From assembly GCA_033765345.1 (NCBI GenBank), contig JANRIC010000023.1, forward strand, positions 1-13,374: DNA of 13,374 nt, in the 5' to 3' direction. The stretch's first letter is position 1, and each line of letters starts with the position of its first letter. A program made the translations under genes and the position numbers. The notes under the pieces are model-generated. The model had not been told where the DNA came from. It did no database searches and was given only the letters and a program-made list of their open reading frames with translations. Shown piece by piece: positions 6,027 through 13,244 of the stretch. The DNA comes from JANRIC01 sp033765345. Its GTDB lineage: Bacteria > Bacteroidota > Bacteroidia > Cytophagales > Microscillaceae.

Positions 6027-7322
6027 ATGAAACGTCACTACACCTTCCTGTATCAGGGGCATCTCCTGTTGTATTTATTCGGCATGTTTTTGTTTAGTCT
6101 GACAGGCTGTCAGGACAGTTGTAAAACTACCCGTACCTACCTAAGTTATACACCCGTTTTTAAGCTTAAGAGCGAATTGAGGACTGCGGTCAAAGTTGAG
6201 CCCTCTGAAGAGCTTAGGCGTCCCGGCAAAATTTACTATAAGTATCCTTACATATTTGTCAATGAAATCAATGAAGGGGTGCATGTCATTGACAATACTG
6301 ACCCTAGCGACCCAAAGACTCTATTATTTATTAATATTCCAGGTAATATTGACATTGCTGTCCGGGATAATATCCTGTATGCCGATAGTTTTTTGGATTT
6401 GGTGGCCATTGATATCAGTGATTTAAATAATATCCGAGAAGTAAACCGGATAACAGATATTTTTGCCTTTGATTACACCATTGATGGCGATATGGTCGCG
6501 ATTGATTGGAAGAGTGAATGGGTCACGGAAACGTTAGACCAAGATTGTGGTGGTAACATAACTCCTCAACCGATGCCTTTTTTTCTAGAAGATGGGGCTT
6601 TTACAAGGAGTTTGGCGCAGGCTTCGTTTTCGGCTTCTTCGGGTGCTGGCAATTTGCCTGGGATAGGCGGCTCGATGGCACGTTTTACTTTGTATGATAA
6701 TTATCTCTATACAGTTGGGCAAAATAATATGCAATTATTCAACATCAGCAGCCCTGCCAGTCCGCAAGCTGCACATAATATTATACTTAGTTGGGGTGTA
6801 GAGACTATTTTTCCTTATGAAGATAAGCTTTTTATCGGTACCAATAACGGTATGCACATCTTTGATAATGCTAATCCTGCTAACCCCGCACTCTTATCTA
6901 CCTATGCACATGTCCAAAGCTGCGACCCAGTAGTGGTTCAGGGAGATTATGCCTATGTGACCCTAAGATCGGGGAATGCCTGCCAGGGTTTTACCAATCA
7001 GCTCGAGGTGGTTGATATCAAAGACCTGACAAGACCTACCTTGGCCAAAGTATATCCGATGCAAAATCCTCACGGATTAGGGATTGAAGATTCTTTGTTA
7101 TTTATTTGCGAAGGAGCGTTTGGGCTTAAAACCTTTGATGCCAAAGATCCACTCAACATGGACCAAACACCCCTGGCTTTTTTTCAAGAACGACACGCTT
7201 ATGATGTTATTCCTTTGGGCAATGTATTATTGGTGATTGGCAACGACGGTTTGTATCAATATGATTATACGGATGCTAAAAATCTAGAGCTATTGAGTGT
7301 TATTCCGGTTGTACAGCAATAA
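6027..7322 (+). CDS. LVIVD-repeat (beta-propeller) lipoprotein
   Basis: The 431-residue protein starts with a lipoprotein signal: a hydrophobic stretch at about 12-25 and the lipobox LTGC, with Cys28 as the predicted lipid-bearing residue. The mature part repeats a beta-propeller-like unit: GVHVIDNTDPSDPK (84-97), then DLVAIDISDLNNI, NNMQLFNISSPASPQ, GMHIFDNANPANPALL, QLEVVDIKDLTRPTL and GLKTFDAKDPLN. This [hydrophobic]xDxxDPxxP pattern is that of LVIVD repeats, found in cell-surface proteins of unknown ligand. Cys-rich residues after the lipid cysteine (CQDSC) may be structural. The downstream barrel gene begins 12 bp after its stop, so the two are probably one transcript. Its divergence from the ECF sigma gene suggests control by that factor, as inference. 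Confidence 0.85.
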   Translation: MKRHYTFLYQGHLLLYLFGMFLFSLTGCQDSCKTTRTYLSYTPVFKLKSELRTAVKVEPSEELRRPGKIYYKYPYIFVNEINEGVHVIDNTDPSDPKTLLFINIPGNIDIAVRDNILYADSFLDLVAIDISDLNNIREVNRITDIFAFDYTIDGDMVAIDWKSEWVTETLDQDCGGNITPQPMPFFLEDGAFTRSLAQASFSASSGAGNLPGIGGSMARFTLYDNYLYTVGQNNMQLFNISSPASPQAAHNIILSWGVETIFPYEDKLFIGTNNGMHIFDNANPANPALLSTYAHVQSCDPVVVQGDYAYVTLRSGNACQGFTNQLEVVDIKDLTRPTLAKVYPMQNPHGLGIEDSLLFICEGAFGLKTFDAKDPLNMDQTPLAFFQERHAYDVIPLGNVLLVIGNDGLYQYDYTDAKNLELLSVIPVVQQ

Positions 7323-7334
7323 AACAAACTTAAT

Positions 7335-8129
7335 ATGATGCTGACTTATTTATTTTCTTCCAAGAAGTTTTTTTTGTTAATTGCGATCTTGCTTTGTTTT
7401 GAAAGGATGTATGCACAAGAAGGGGCTTCGGCAAAGCACCTCGTCAAACTGAAAAACGGCCAAACGATCAAAGGGGAGATTCTCGACATGAACCCGAACC
7501 AATTGATCATTCTGGACGAACAAAAGGTGGAACATACCTTAGCAAGCGAAGAAATATTGAAAGTCAGCACTTTAAAGCCGACTCGCCCCACTCGCCTCCA
7601 AGAGAAAAAAAATACAGGAAAATATGTAAACCATACCGAATTCGGTATCATTACCCGTGGAGAAACTCCCTCCAACACAGATTATATTGCCTTTTCATTT
7701 CGGAATTTCAGCGGCTATCAGATCAAGCATTGGTTCAGTCCGGGAGGGTCAGTCGGTATAGATGCTTATCCGGTTGTTTATACTACGAATCCTTCGGTCG
7801 TGATTTTTCCGCTAACCGTGGGCTTTCGAGGAAGTGTACTTCCTACAAAAGTGAGCCCATTTTACACATTTGACATTGGTTATGGATTTGCTAGGTATGA
7901 TAAAAGACTGGCTAATTTTGAAACCCGGGGCGGACTTACGTTCAATTCAAGCTTGGGGATCAAGATAAATATGAAGAGACAAATAGCCTTGACAATGGCC
8001 TTGGGCTATAAGATTCAAAAGTCCAGTTATCAGTTTGAATTGGTTGATTTCTCAGGCAATGTCATACAGATCAATCAATTTGACCAACATTTCAAACGGG
8101 CTAGTTTATTGCTGGGATTTCTTTTTTAA
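7335..8129 (+). CDS. Secreted protein with Sm-like N-terminal domain and outer-membrane beta-barrel C-terminus
   Basis: The 264-residue protein has a signal peptide (hydrophobic core at about 11-22, probable cleavage after AMYA-type residues at 27). A short beta-rich module follows, KLKNGQTIKGEILDMNPNQL (about 37-57) then IILDEQKVEHTLASEEI. This resembles the small SH3/LSm-like modules attached to many Bacteroidota envelope proteins. Residues about 100-264 alternate aromatic and small residues as in outer-membrane barrel strands (IAFSFRNFSGYQIKHWF, FYTFDIGYGFARYD, and a terminal LLLGFLF ending in Phe). It probably sits in the outer membrane and may work with the lipoprotein encoded 12 bp upstream. 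No enzymatic motif is visible, and the exact role is unknown. Confidence 0.75.
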   Translation: MMLTYLFSSKKFFLLIAILLCFERMYAQEGASAKHLVKLKNGQTIKGEILDMNPNQLIILDEQKVEHTLASEEILKVSTLKPTRPTRLQEKKNTGKYVNHTEFGIITRGETPSNTDYIAFSFRNFSGYQIKHWFSPGGSVGIDAYPVVYTTNPSVVIFPLTVGFRGSVLPTKVSPFYTFDIGYGFARYDKRLANFETRGGLTFNSSLGIKINMKRQIALTMALGYKIQKSSYQFELVDFSGNVIQINQFDQHFKRASLLLGFLF

Positions 8130-8146
8130 CTCAATTTTTTTTACAG

Positions 8147-8203
8147 AAACACGATTTATTCCAAAATCTTTACTAAGATTTTGGAATAAATCGTGTTTGT
8201 TTT
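8147..8203 (+). terminator. Long perfect hairpin and terminator of the lipoprotein/barrel unit
   Basis: Two 24-base arms (8147-8170 and 8175-8198) are exactly complementary around a four-base loop, TACT. GTTTT follows on the plus strand. It starts 17 bp after the stop codon of the barrel gene. The stem is A+T-rich and longer than most intrinsic terminators. Confidence 0.8.
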
Positions 8204-8356
8204 AGGGGAATCTTTTCCCAGAGATGCATTTTGTGCAAGTTTTTCTCTCTTTCTGGACTGAAAGCATATTTTCTTTGGCGATCTACTCGGTTCACCCAAT
8301 ATTCTTTTAATATTTAAATTATTTCTTGGTTTATTACAATTTTTAAGTATTTTTTA

Positions 8357-8364
8357 TAGCTTTG
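8357..8364 (+). promoter_or_regulatory. -7 promoter box of the threonine dehydrogenase gene
   Basis: TAGCTTTG matches the TAnnTTTG consensus and ends 16 bp before the ATG, implying a leader of only about ten bases. No clear -33 TTTG was seen at normal spacing. Confidence 0.45.
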
Positions 8365-8380
8365 CTTAAAAATCAAATTT

Positions 8381-9361
8381 ATGGCGACTGAGAAAATATT
8401 AATAACTGGTGCTTTCGGCCAATTGGGAAGCGAGCTTTCTGTGGCTTTGGGAGAAATTTATGGAAATGATAAAATCATCATTTCGGATATTCGGGCTGAA
8501 AATGATCCTACTGAAAACGATTTTACCTATGAAAGCCTGGATGTGCAGGATGCCTTTCGTTTGGGTGAGATTATTAAAAAACATCAAATTACACAGATAT
8601 ACCACCTGGCTGCTATTCTATCTGCCAATGCAGAGAAAAATCCGCTTTTAGCCTGGAATATCAATATGCAGGGTACTTTGAATGTCTTTCGGGTGGCTCT
8701 CGATCAGCAAATCCAGAAAGTATATTTCCCAAGCTCTATTGCGGCTTTCGGCCCTGACACTCCGGCGCAAAATACGCCTCAACACAGCCCCATGAATCCC
8801 AATACCGTGTATGGCATCAGCAAACTCAGCGGAGAACTCTGGGGCAATTACTATTTTGAGCGATATGGATTGGATGTGCGTAGTTTGCGTTATCCTGGGA
8901 TTATCAGCTATAAAACTTTGCCGGGTGGCGGTACTACGGATTATGCCGTAGACATTTTTCATCAGGCACTCACTCAAAAAAGTTATACCTGTTTTTTGCA
9001 AAAAGATACCTATCTCCCGATGATGTATATGCCGGATGCCATTCGGGCAACGCTTGAGCTGATGCATGCAGAGGCTTCAACTATCAAGATACGTACAGGC
9101 TACAATCTGGCTGCTATGTCTTTTTCACCGGAGGAGATTTACAAAGAGATTTGCAAACACATCCCCGAATTTCAAATCACGTATCATCCTGATTTTCGCC
9201 AAAAAATAGCTGATTCTTGGCCTCAAAGTATAGATGACAGTCAGGCACGAGGGGATTGGGGCTGGTTTCCGGCGTATACCCTGCCTTCTATGGTAGAAGA
9301 TATGCTCATTCACCTCAGAGAAAGGCTTCAGACTCCTGCATACAGTTATTTAACTGCTTAA
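8381..9361 (+). CDS. NAD-dependent L-threonine 3-dehydrogenase, SDR (epimerase-like) type
   Basis: This enzyme oxidises L-threonine to 2-amino-3-ketobutyrate with NAD+, the first step of threonine breakdown to glycine and acetyl-CoA. The 326-residue protein has the Rossmann glycine motif GAFGQLG (10-16), the acidic residue for NAD ribose in IISDI (Asp36), SS at 118-119, and the catalytic YGISK (Tyr144, Lys148). Family-specific segments set it apart from sugar epimerases: YPGIISY (171-177), PGGGTTDYAVDIF, LPMMYMPDAIRAT, GYNLAAMSFSPEEI and ADSWPQSIDDSQARGDWGW. It is unrelated to the zinc-dependent MDR-type Tdh of E. coli, so no symbol is given. Its usual partner, 2-amino-3-ketobutyrate CoA ligase, is not in the window. 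Confidence 0.95.
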   Translation: MATEKILITGAFGQLGSELSVALGEIYGNDKIIISDIRAENDPTENDFTYESLDVQDAFRLGEIIKKHQITQIYHLAAILSANAEKNPLLAWNINMQGTLNVFRVALDQQIQKVYFPSSIAAFGPDTPAQNTPQHSPMNPNTVYGISKLSGELWGNYYFERYGLDVRSLRYPGIISYKTLPGGGTTDYAVDIFHQALTQKSYTCFLQKDTYLPMMYMPDAIRATLELMHAEASTIKIRTGYNLAAMSFSPEEIYKEICKHIPEFQITYHPDFRQKIADSWPQSIDDSQARGDWGWFPAYTLPSMVEDMLIHLRERLQTPAYSYLTA

Positions 9362-9384
9362 AAACTGCTTCTTGGGTGATTGAG

Positions 9385-9413
9385 TTGGTGGCGATTAATT
9401 ACAAATATCTTTG
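9385..9413 (+). promoter_or_regulatory. ridA promoter (Bacteroidota type)
   Basis: TTG at 9385-9387, an 18-bp spacer and TATCTTTG at 9406-9413 fit the -33/-7 pattern well. The start codon is 60 bp downstream. RidA can thus be expressed independently of the dehydrogenase gene. Confidence 0.6.
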
Positions 9414-9472
9414 GGCTTTTGCCTAAGATGCTTTATTTTAGGAATCAATAGGACTCAAATAATTCATCTCTT

Positions 9473-9874
9473 ATGAAAGATAAAAAAGTAATCCAAAGCG
9501 AGCGCGCTCCTAGCCCGATTGGCCCGTATAGCCAGGCTATTTTGGTAGACCGTTTTTTGTATGTGTCTGGGCAGATTGCCTTAAATGAAAACGGTGACTT
9601 AGTGACTGCTAACATTGAGGCAGAGACCCACCAGGTCATGCATAATCTGGAAGCTATTTTGATGGAAGCCGGAATGGACTTCTCGAATGTGGTCAAATGC
9701 AGCATTTTTGTAAAAGATTTAAATAATTTCGCTGCCATCAATGAGGTATACGGTTCTTATTTTTATGAGACAGCTCCTGCTCGAGAGACCGTAGAGGTGA
9801 GCCGATTGCCCAAAGATGTAAATGTGGAAATCTCTTGTATTGCCTTTAAGGCTCAAAGGGATTATGTAAGTTGA
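9473..9874 (+). CDS. ridA: RidA family reactive enamine/imine deaminase
   Basis: RidA (YjgF/YER057c/UK114 family) hydrolyses reactive 2-aminoacrylate and similar enamine or imine intermediates made by pyridoxal-phosphate enzymes, protecting those enzymes in the cytoplasm. The 133-residue length is typical, and the active form of the family is a trimer. Seen in the sequence are APSPIGPYSQA with Tyr19, VSGQIAL with Ser32, the key arginine in APARETVEV (Arg104), and the glutamate in VEISCIAF (Glu119). These are the residues that hold substrate and water in characterised RidA proteins. It follows the threonine dehydrogenase gene by 111 bp but has its own promoter, and is 32 bp before a small membrane-protein gene. 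Confidence 0.95.
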   Translation: MKDKKVIQSERAPSPIGPYSQAILVDRFLYVSGQIALNENGDLVTANIEAETHQVMHNLEAILMEAGMDFSNVVKCSIFVKDLNNFAAINEVYGSYFYETAPARETVEVSRLPKDVNVEISCIAFKAQRDYVS

Positions 9875-9906
9875 GTTTGAAATATACATAGTTTACCCAA
9901 TGCTTT

Positions 9907-10419
9907 ATGTGGCTTTTGCCTTATTTCCAGGAAACATTGATCTGCCCAGAAGATGCGAAGCGTCTAAGGCAAAAACTACAGAATGAAACCCAAATCGCTT
10001 TACAATCTGATAGCTCTCTAATGGCTTCAGAACAGATGTATTTGGATAAAAAAGAAGTTCAGGAGTTTGCTTTTAGGGGGACTTTTAAAGGGAGTTCATT
10101 TTATTTACAACGGTTTACGTATTATCCCGAAAATTTTAACCCATTGCTGGTTGGAAGAATAGAATCCAGCAGCAAAGGCACCATTGTATTTGTGCGTTAT
10201 CAGTTATTGGGGGGAATATTATTTATTTTAGGGCTAGGGACATTCGTTTTTTTATGTAGCCTCATCGTATTTGTATTTTTTCAAAAAAATTTGACACATA
10301 GTGTTTTGGCTATTTTGTTTTATGCGGGGAGCTATACAGCGATGATGCTTAACTTTAGTCAGAAGTTAAGCATCAGCCGTCGCACACTAGAGAGAGTACT
10401 TTTTAAAGAAAGGGAATAG
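9907..10419 (+). CDS. Small two-TM membrane protein of unknown function
   Basis: I do not recognise a named family. The 170-residue protein has a soluble N-terminal part (1-95) containing FRGTFKGSSFYLQRFTYYPE (56-75) and NPLLVGRIESSSKGTIVFV. That pattern of F.G...G..F.L.R...Y...F.P...G.I resembles a domain seen in small uncharacterised membrane proteins. Two membrane helices follow at about 98-125 and 131-150, then a basic tail (SRRTLERVLFKERE). There is no signal peptide. The ATG at 9907 follows the ridA stop by 32 bp with no obvious promoter, so co-transcription with ridA is likely. There is no visible link to RidA function. Confidence 0.65.
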   Translation: MWLLPYFQETLICPEDAKRLRQKLQNETQIALQSDSSLMASEQMYLDKKEVQEFAFRGTFKGSSFYLQRFTYYPENFNPLLVGRIESSSKGTIVFVRYQLLGGILFILGLGTFVFLCSLIVFVFFQKNLTHSVLAILFYAGSYTAMMLNFSQKLSISRRTLERVLFKERE

Positions 10420-10561
10420 GCACCCGATTTGGCAGTAGAGCTATTTTAAATTGTTAAATATTTGATTATCAATATTTTGCTTGATTATTTATTATCAATT
10501 CCTAAGTAGCACAAAATAACCCACCATTATGCAAAATTGCTGTTAGCTCGAGTGCTTCTTA

Positions 10562-11875
10562 TTAGTGTGTAGTCAGGTAATAAGCAAGTCCAAAAAGTGC
10601 GCTAATGCCAATCCAGGCTATCATTCCAATTTTAAAGCGATACAATGCAACAAATGAAATGACAATCCAACTTAATGTGATGTAGTCAAGCGCAGCAAAC
10701 GAAAATTCTTTTGGGAAGATGACTGCCTTGCCTAAATAAATTGTCAAGTTAAGTACTACTCCAACAACTGCTGCCGTAACAAGAGAAAGAATTTCTTTTA
10801 CTTTCTTGTTTTCCTGTGTCCTTTCAATGAGTGGCGCACCTACAAGTATGAACAGGAAGCAAGGAAGAAAAGTGTAAAATGTTGTCGTTACAAGTCCGAC
10901 CGTTCCCATTGCAATTGAATTTCCGAAGTGGTTGTGCCCCGCCATAAACCCAACAAACACAAGCACCATAATTAAGGGGCCGGGTGTGGTTTCACCAAGC
11001 GCAAGTCCGTCTATCATTTGCAGATTAGTTAGCCAATTAAATTTTTCTACGCTAATCTGTGCTACATAAGGCAAAACAGCATACGCACCGCCAAAGGTTA
11101 CAAATGCTGCTTGTGTAAAGAATAGGGATAGATTTTTCCAAAACTCAAAGTCAGATGTAAAAAAATAAAAAACAATCATGGGGATAGTCCAGAGTAACAG
11201 GCCTGTTAGTACTTGCCTAGAGAATCGCAAAGGATTAAAACCAACATTTTCTAAAACCTTGTTTTTGTTCATGAAAAATTCGCTTTCATCAATTTCCTGT
11301 TTATTTGCCAAAGTTTTGCTTGCTTTAAAGAATCTCGGAAACAGTTGTCGGCTCAATGCAGCCAATATAATTGTACCAAGTATGATTAATGGGAATGGCA
11401 CATTGAAAAAGAAGATGCAAATAAAAGCTGTAAAAGCCACAAAAAAGTGAAAGGGGCTTAATAATGATTTTTTGCCAATCTTGATAAGTGCGAGAATTAC
11501 GATAGCAATTACTGCGGGTTTAAGTCCACTAAATAGTGCATAAATCCAAGGTATATTTCCAAAGGAAACGTAAATGACACTCAGTACGAGGAGAATAAAC
11601 ATTGACGGCAGCACGAATAAGATGCCTGCTGCAAGTCCGCCCCAAGTGCCATGAAGCATCCAACCAATGTAAGTGGCTAATTGTTGTGCTTCGGGTCCAG
11701 GCAAAATCATACAATAATTTAAGGCGTGCAGAAATTTACTGTCGCTAATCCATTTCTTTTTGTCAACGAGGTATTCGTGCATGATGGCAATTTGCCCTGC
11801 GGGTCCCCCGAAACTGATCAAGCCGAGTTTTACCCAGAATTTTAATGCTTCTTTGAATGTTGGTTTTGTAGTCAT
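10562..11875 (-). CDS. chrA: ChrA-type chromate efflux transporter (CHR family, two-domain form)
   Basis: The 437-residue polytopic membrane protein has the double CHR-domain layout of chromate ion transporters, which export chromate from the cytoplasm. The first half carries the family motifs SFGGPAGQIAIMHEYLV (22-38) and ILPGPEAQQLATYIGWMLHG (57-76). The second half repeats them in altered form: FVTFGGAYAVLPYVAQ and LGETTPGPLIMVLVFVGFMAG. Multiple hydrophobic helices fill the remainder. Substrate specificity cannot be read from sequence, and some CHR proteins have other or unknown roles. It is convergent with the plus-strand gene ending at 10419. A decayed AraC-type regulator lies immediately upstream in the same direction. 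The gene looks intact, and its surroundings are more A+T-rich than the tpiA region. Confidence 0.93.
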   Translation of the reverse strand: MTTKPTFKEALKFWVKLGLISFGGPAGQIAIMHEYLVDKKKWISDSKFLHALNYCMILPGPEAQQLATYIGWMLHGTWGGLAAGILFVLPSMFILLVLSVIYVSFGNIPWIYALFSGLKPAVIAIVILALIKIGKKSLLSPFHFFVAFTAFICIFFFNVPFPLIILGTIILAALSRQLFPRFFKASKTLANKQEIDESEFFMNKNKVLENVGFNPLRFSRQVLTGLLLWTIPMIVFYFFTSDFEFWKNLSLFFTQAAFVTFGGAYAVLPYVAQISVEKFNWLTNLQMIDGLALGETTPGPLIMVLVFVGFMAGHNHFGNSIAMGTVGLVTTTFYTFLPCFLFILVGAPLIERTQENKKVKEILSLVTAAVVGVVLNLTIYLGKAVIFPKEFSFAALDYITLSWIVISFVALYRFKIGMIAWIGISALFGLAYYLTTH

Positions 11876-11922
11876 GATCAGTTAAATTTTTTTTGTGAAA
11901 TTTATAGCCATATCCAACCGAC

Positions 11923-11930
11923 CAAATCTA
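11923..11930 (-). promoter_or_regulatory. -7 box candidate for chrA
   Basis: On the minus strand TAGATTTG matches TAnnTTTG and lies 47 bp before the chrA ATG. No -33 box was found at good spacing, so support is modest. Confidence 0.35.
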
Positions 11931-11965
11931 TTCATCGGCAGTATCACGATGAAAAAACGGGGCAA

Positions 11966-12349
11966 TCAGCACCAAGTTTTTATAATTAATTCTTGGGGAA
12001 AAACTAATCTTGGTCCGATAAGTTGCTTGAAAACCCGTGTAAAATGGCTTTGGTCTGAAAATCCCGTCAAGTAAGCAATTTCTGTGAGGGAGTATTCAGG
12101 GTTTATAAAAAGTTCTAAGGCTTTTTGAATTCTTGCATTGCGGATGTATTCGCCAAAATTTTGATTGCCGAAATGTCTTGGAAATTCTCTTGATACATAA
12201 GTCGAGTTGAGGTTCAGTTCTTCGGATAGTTTGCGTAAATCTATGTTAAACTGTGCGTCTAACTGATCTTGAATAAGGTGTTCAGCCTGGCCTGTAAAGG
12301 AAAAACATGCATGCAGGGGGCTGTATAACATCTTCATTCTTACATGCAT
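11966..12349 (-). pseudogene. AraC-family regulator reduced to its DNA-binding domain, probably decayed
   Basis: Starting from the ATG at 12349, the 127-residue frame contains both AraC helix-turn-helix motifs: IDLRKLSEELNLNSTYVSRE and SLTEIAYLTGFSDQSHFTRVFKQ. The sensor domain usually found before them is missing. The C-terminus is abnormal: after FKQ the frame runs into LIGPRLVFPQELIIKTWC instead of a TGxxPxxYRxx ending. Such an ending, TGFQATYRTKI, is present in another frame over the same bases (12008-12040), pointing to a small frame-changing deletion. The frame stays open upstream to 12508, but that part overlaps the porin gene and has no AraC features. It could have regulated chrA, which lies 90 bp downstream. 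Confidence 0.7.
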
Positions 12350-12350
12350 A

Positions 12351-12403
12351 AAAGTAAGCAGGACGCACAAAAGTTTCAAATTAGCACATCTTGCCCTGCT
12401 TAC
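12351..12403 (-). terminator. Inverted repeat after the porin gene, possible terminator
   Basis: GTAAGCAGG at 12354-12362 is matched by CCTGCTTAC at 12395-12403, separated by 32 bases. On the minus strand the downstream arm is followed by TTTTATG. It lies just after the porin stop codon. The long loop makes it a weak terminator candidate; it could equally be a scar or the ends of a small mobile fragment. Confidence 0.35.
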
Positions 12404-12428
12404 ACAAGAACAATATGGTGGGATAGAG

Positions 12429-13244
12429 CTACTTTGGTTTTTTGATATTAACCGCATTGATTGAATAGGAAACCATAAGATAGCTCCAAATGGCAATTTT
12501 ATCTGCATCTATTATTTTGGGTAATTTTGATACTGTTGGTTTTGATAAAAAATATGAAAAGCCACAGTTTAATTCAATGTTTTTAGTTGCATTGTATTTA
12601 ATGGATAAATCATTTTCAAATCCAAGAAATTTGTCCGAAGCCGGGTCTTTTACATTTTGTAAAAAATATTGGAGGTAGAAAAGATGAACATCAGAACGCA
12701 AGGCAACTCTTTTAGTGAATGGCACGATTACAAAACAGTAGGGGTTTATCAATCCTCTGTCCTTTAAATCATCTGGAAATCGTGTAAATATATTCATATT
12801 TCCCATAAACTTCCACGCAACCCCATAGCGAATGTCAAAACTGCCTGATTGATTGGTTGGCTGTTGAAAACGGCTACCACTAATAATTTCGGCGCCTAAT
12901 CTTATTGTGTTTTTTGAAACTTGAAACTTGATTTCAGGTTGGAGGTAATATGCCTTGATGCTTTTTCCTTGTGCATTTTGACCGAATTGGAAATAACCGT
13001 TCAAGGTGGTATACAAAGATTTGTGTTGAAATTCTAATCTTGCGCCTGTTGTAGCTCTAATTCTCGATTTAGGTGGTGAAGAAGTGTTTTCAAAAAACTC
13101 CAAATAGTTAATCATATTAAATGAAAACCCATTTTTTAAGGTGTTTTTTAAGTGATGAACGAGTAGGTATTTGTATCTATGAGAAGCAACTGGGGAATAG
13201 GTGGCTTCAAATGATTCTCCATAATTTCTTGTAAATAACTGACA
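12429..13244 (-). pseudogene. Alginate-export-type outer-membrane porin, 5' part missing (IS-disrupted)
   Basis: The minus-strand frame is open from 13244 to the stop at 12429. The first ATG, at 13115, lies inside the barrel. The in-frame sequence before it is still protein-like (RNYGESFEATYSPVASHRYK, then NTLKNGFSFNMINYLEFF), so translation of an intact gene began further upstream. The order of strands, with YYLQPEIKFQVSKNTIRLG, SGSFDIRYGVAWKFMGNMNI and LRSDVHLFYLQYFL, resembles the C-terminal half of alginate-export-family barrels, which are outer-membrane porins. The family call is by eye. Neither an ATG nor a signal peptide remains. The frame ends at a TAA (13245-13247) inside the apparent end of an insertion sequence. 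Confidence 0.7.

Noticed and set aside
8173..8295. Minus-strand 40-codon frame with GTG start, between the barrel gene and the threonine dehydrogenase gene
   Set aside because: It looks hydrophilic and protein-like, but has no ATG, no promoter, and ends inside the terminator hairpin; a frame of this length is expected by chance.
10462..10499. Repeated TTGATTAT and ATTATCAAT motifs between the convergent gene ends
   Set aside because: The interval is very A+T-rich, the copies are imperfect and no T-run or clear stem supports a terminator; likely chance similarity.
12350..12508. Upstream extension of the AraC frame into the porin gene
   Set aside because: The added residues overlap the porin coding sequence in another frame and show no AraC sensor features; the ATG at 12349 is a better limit.
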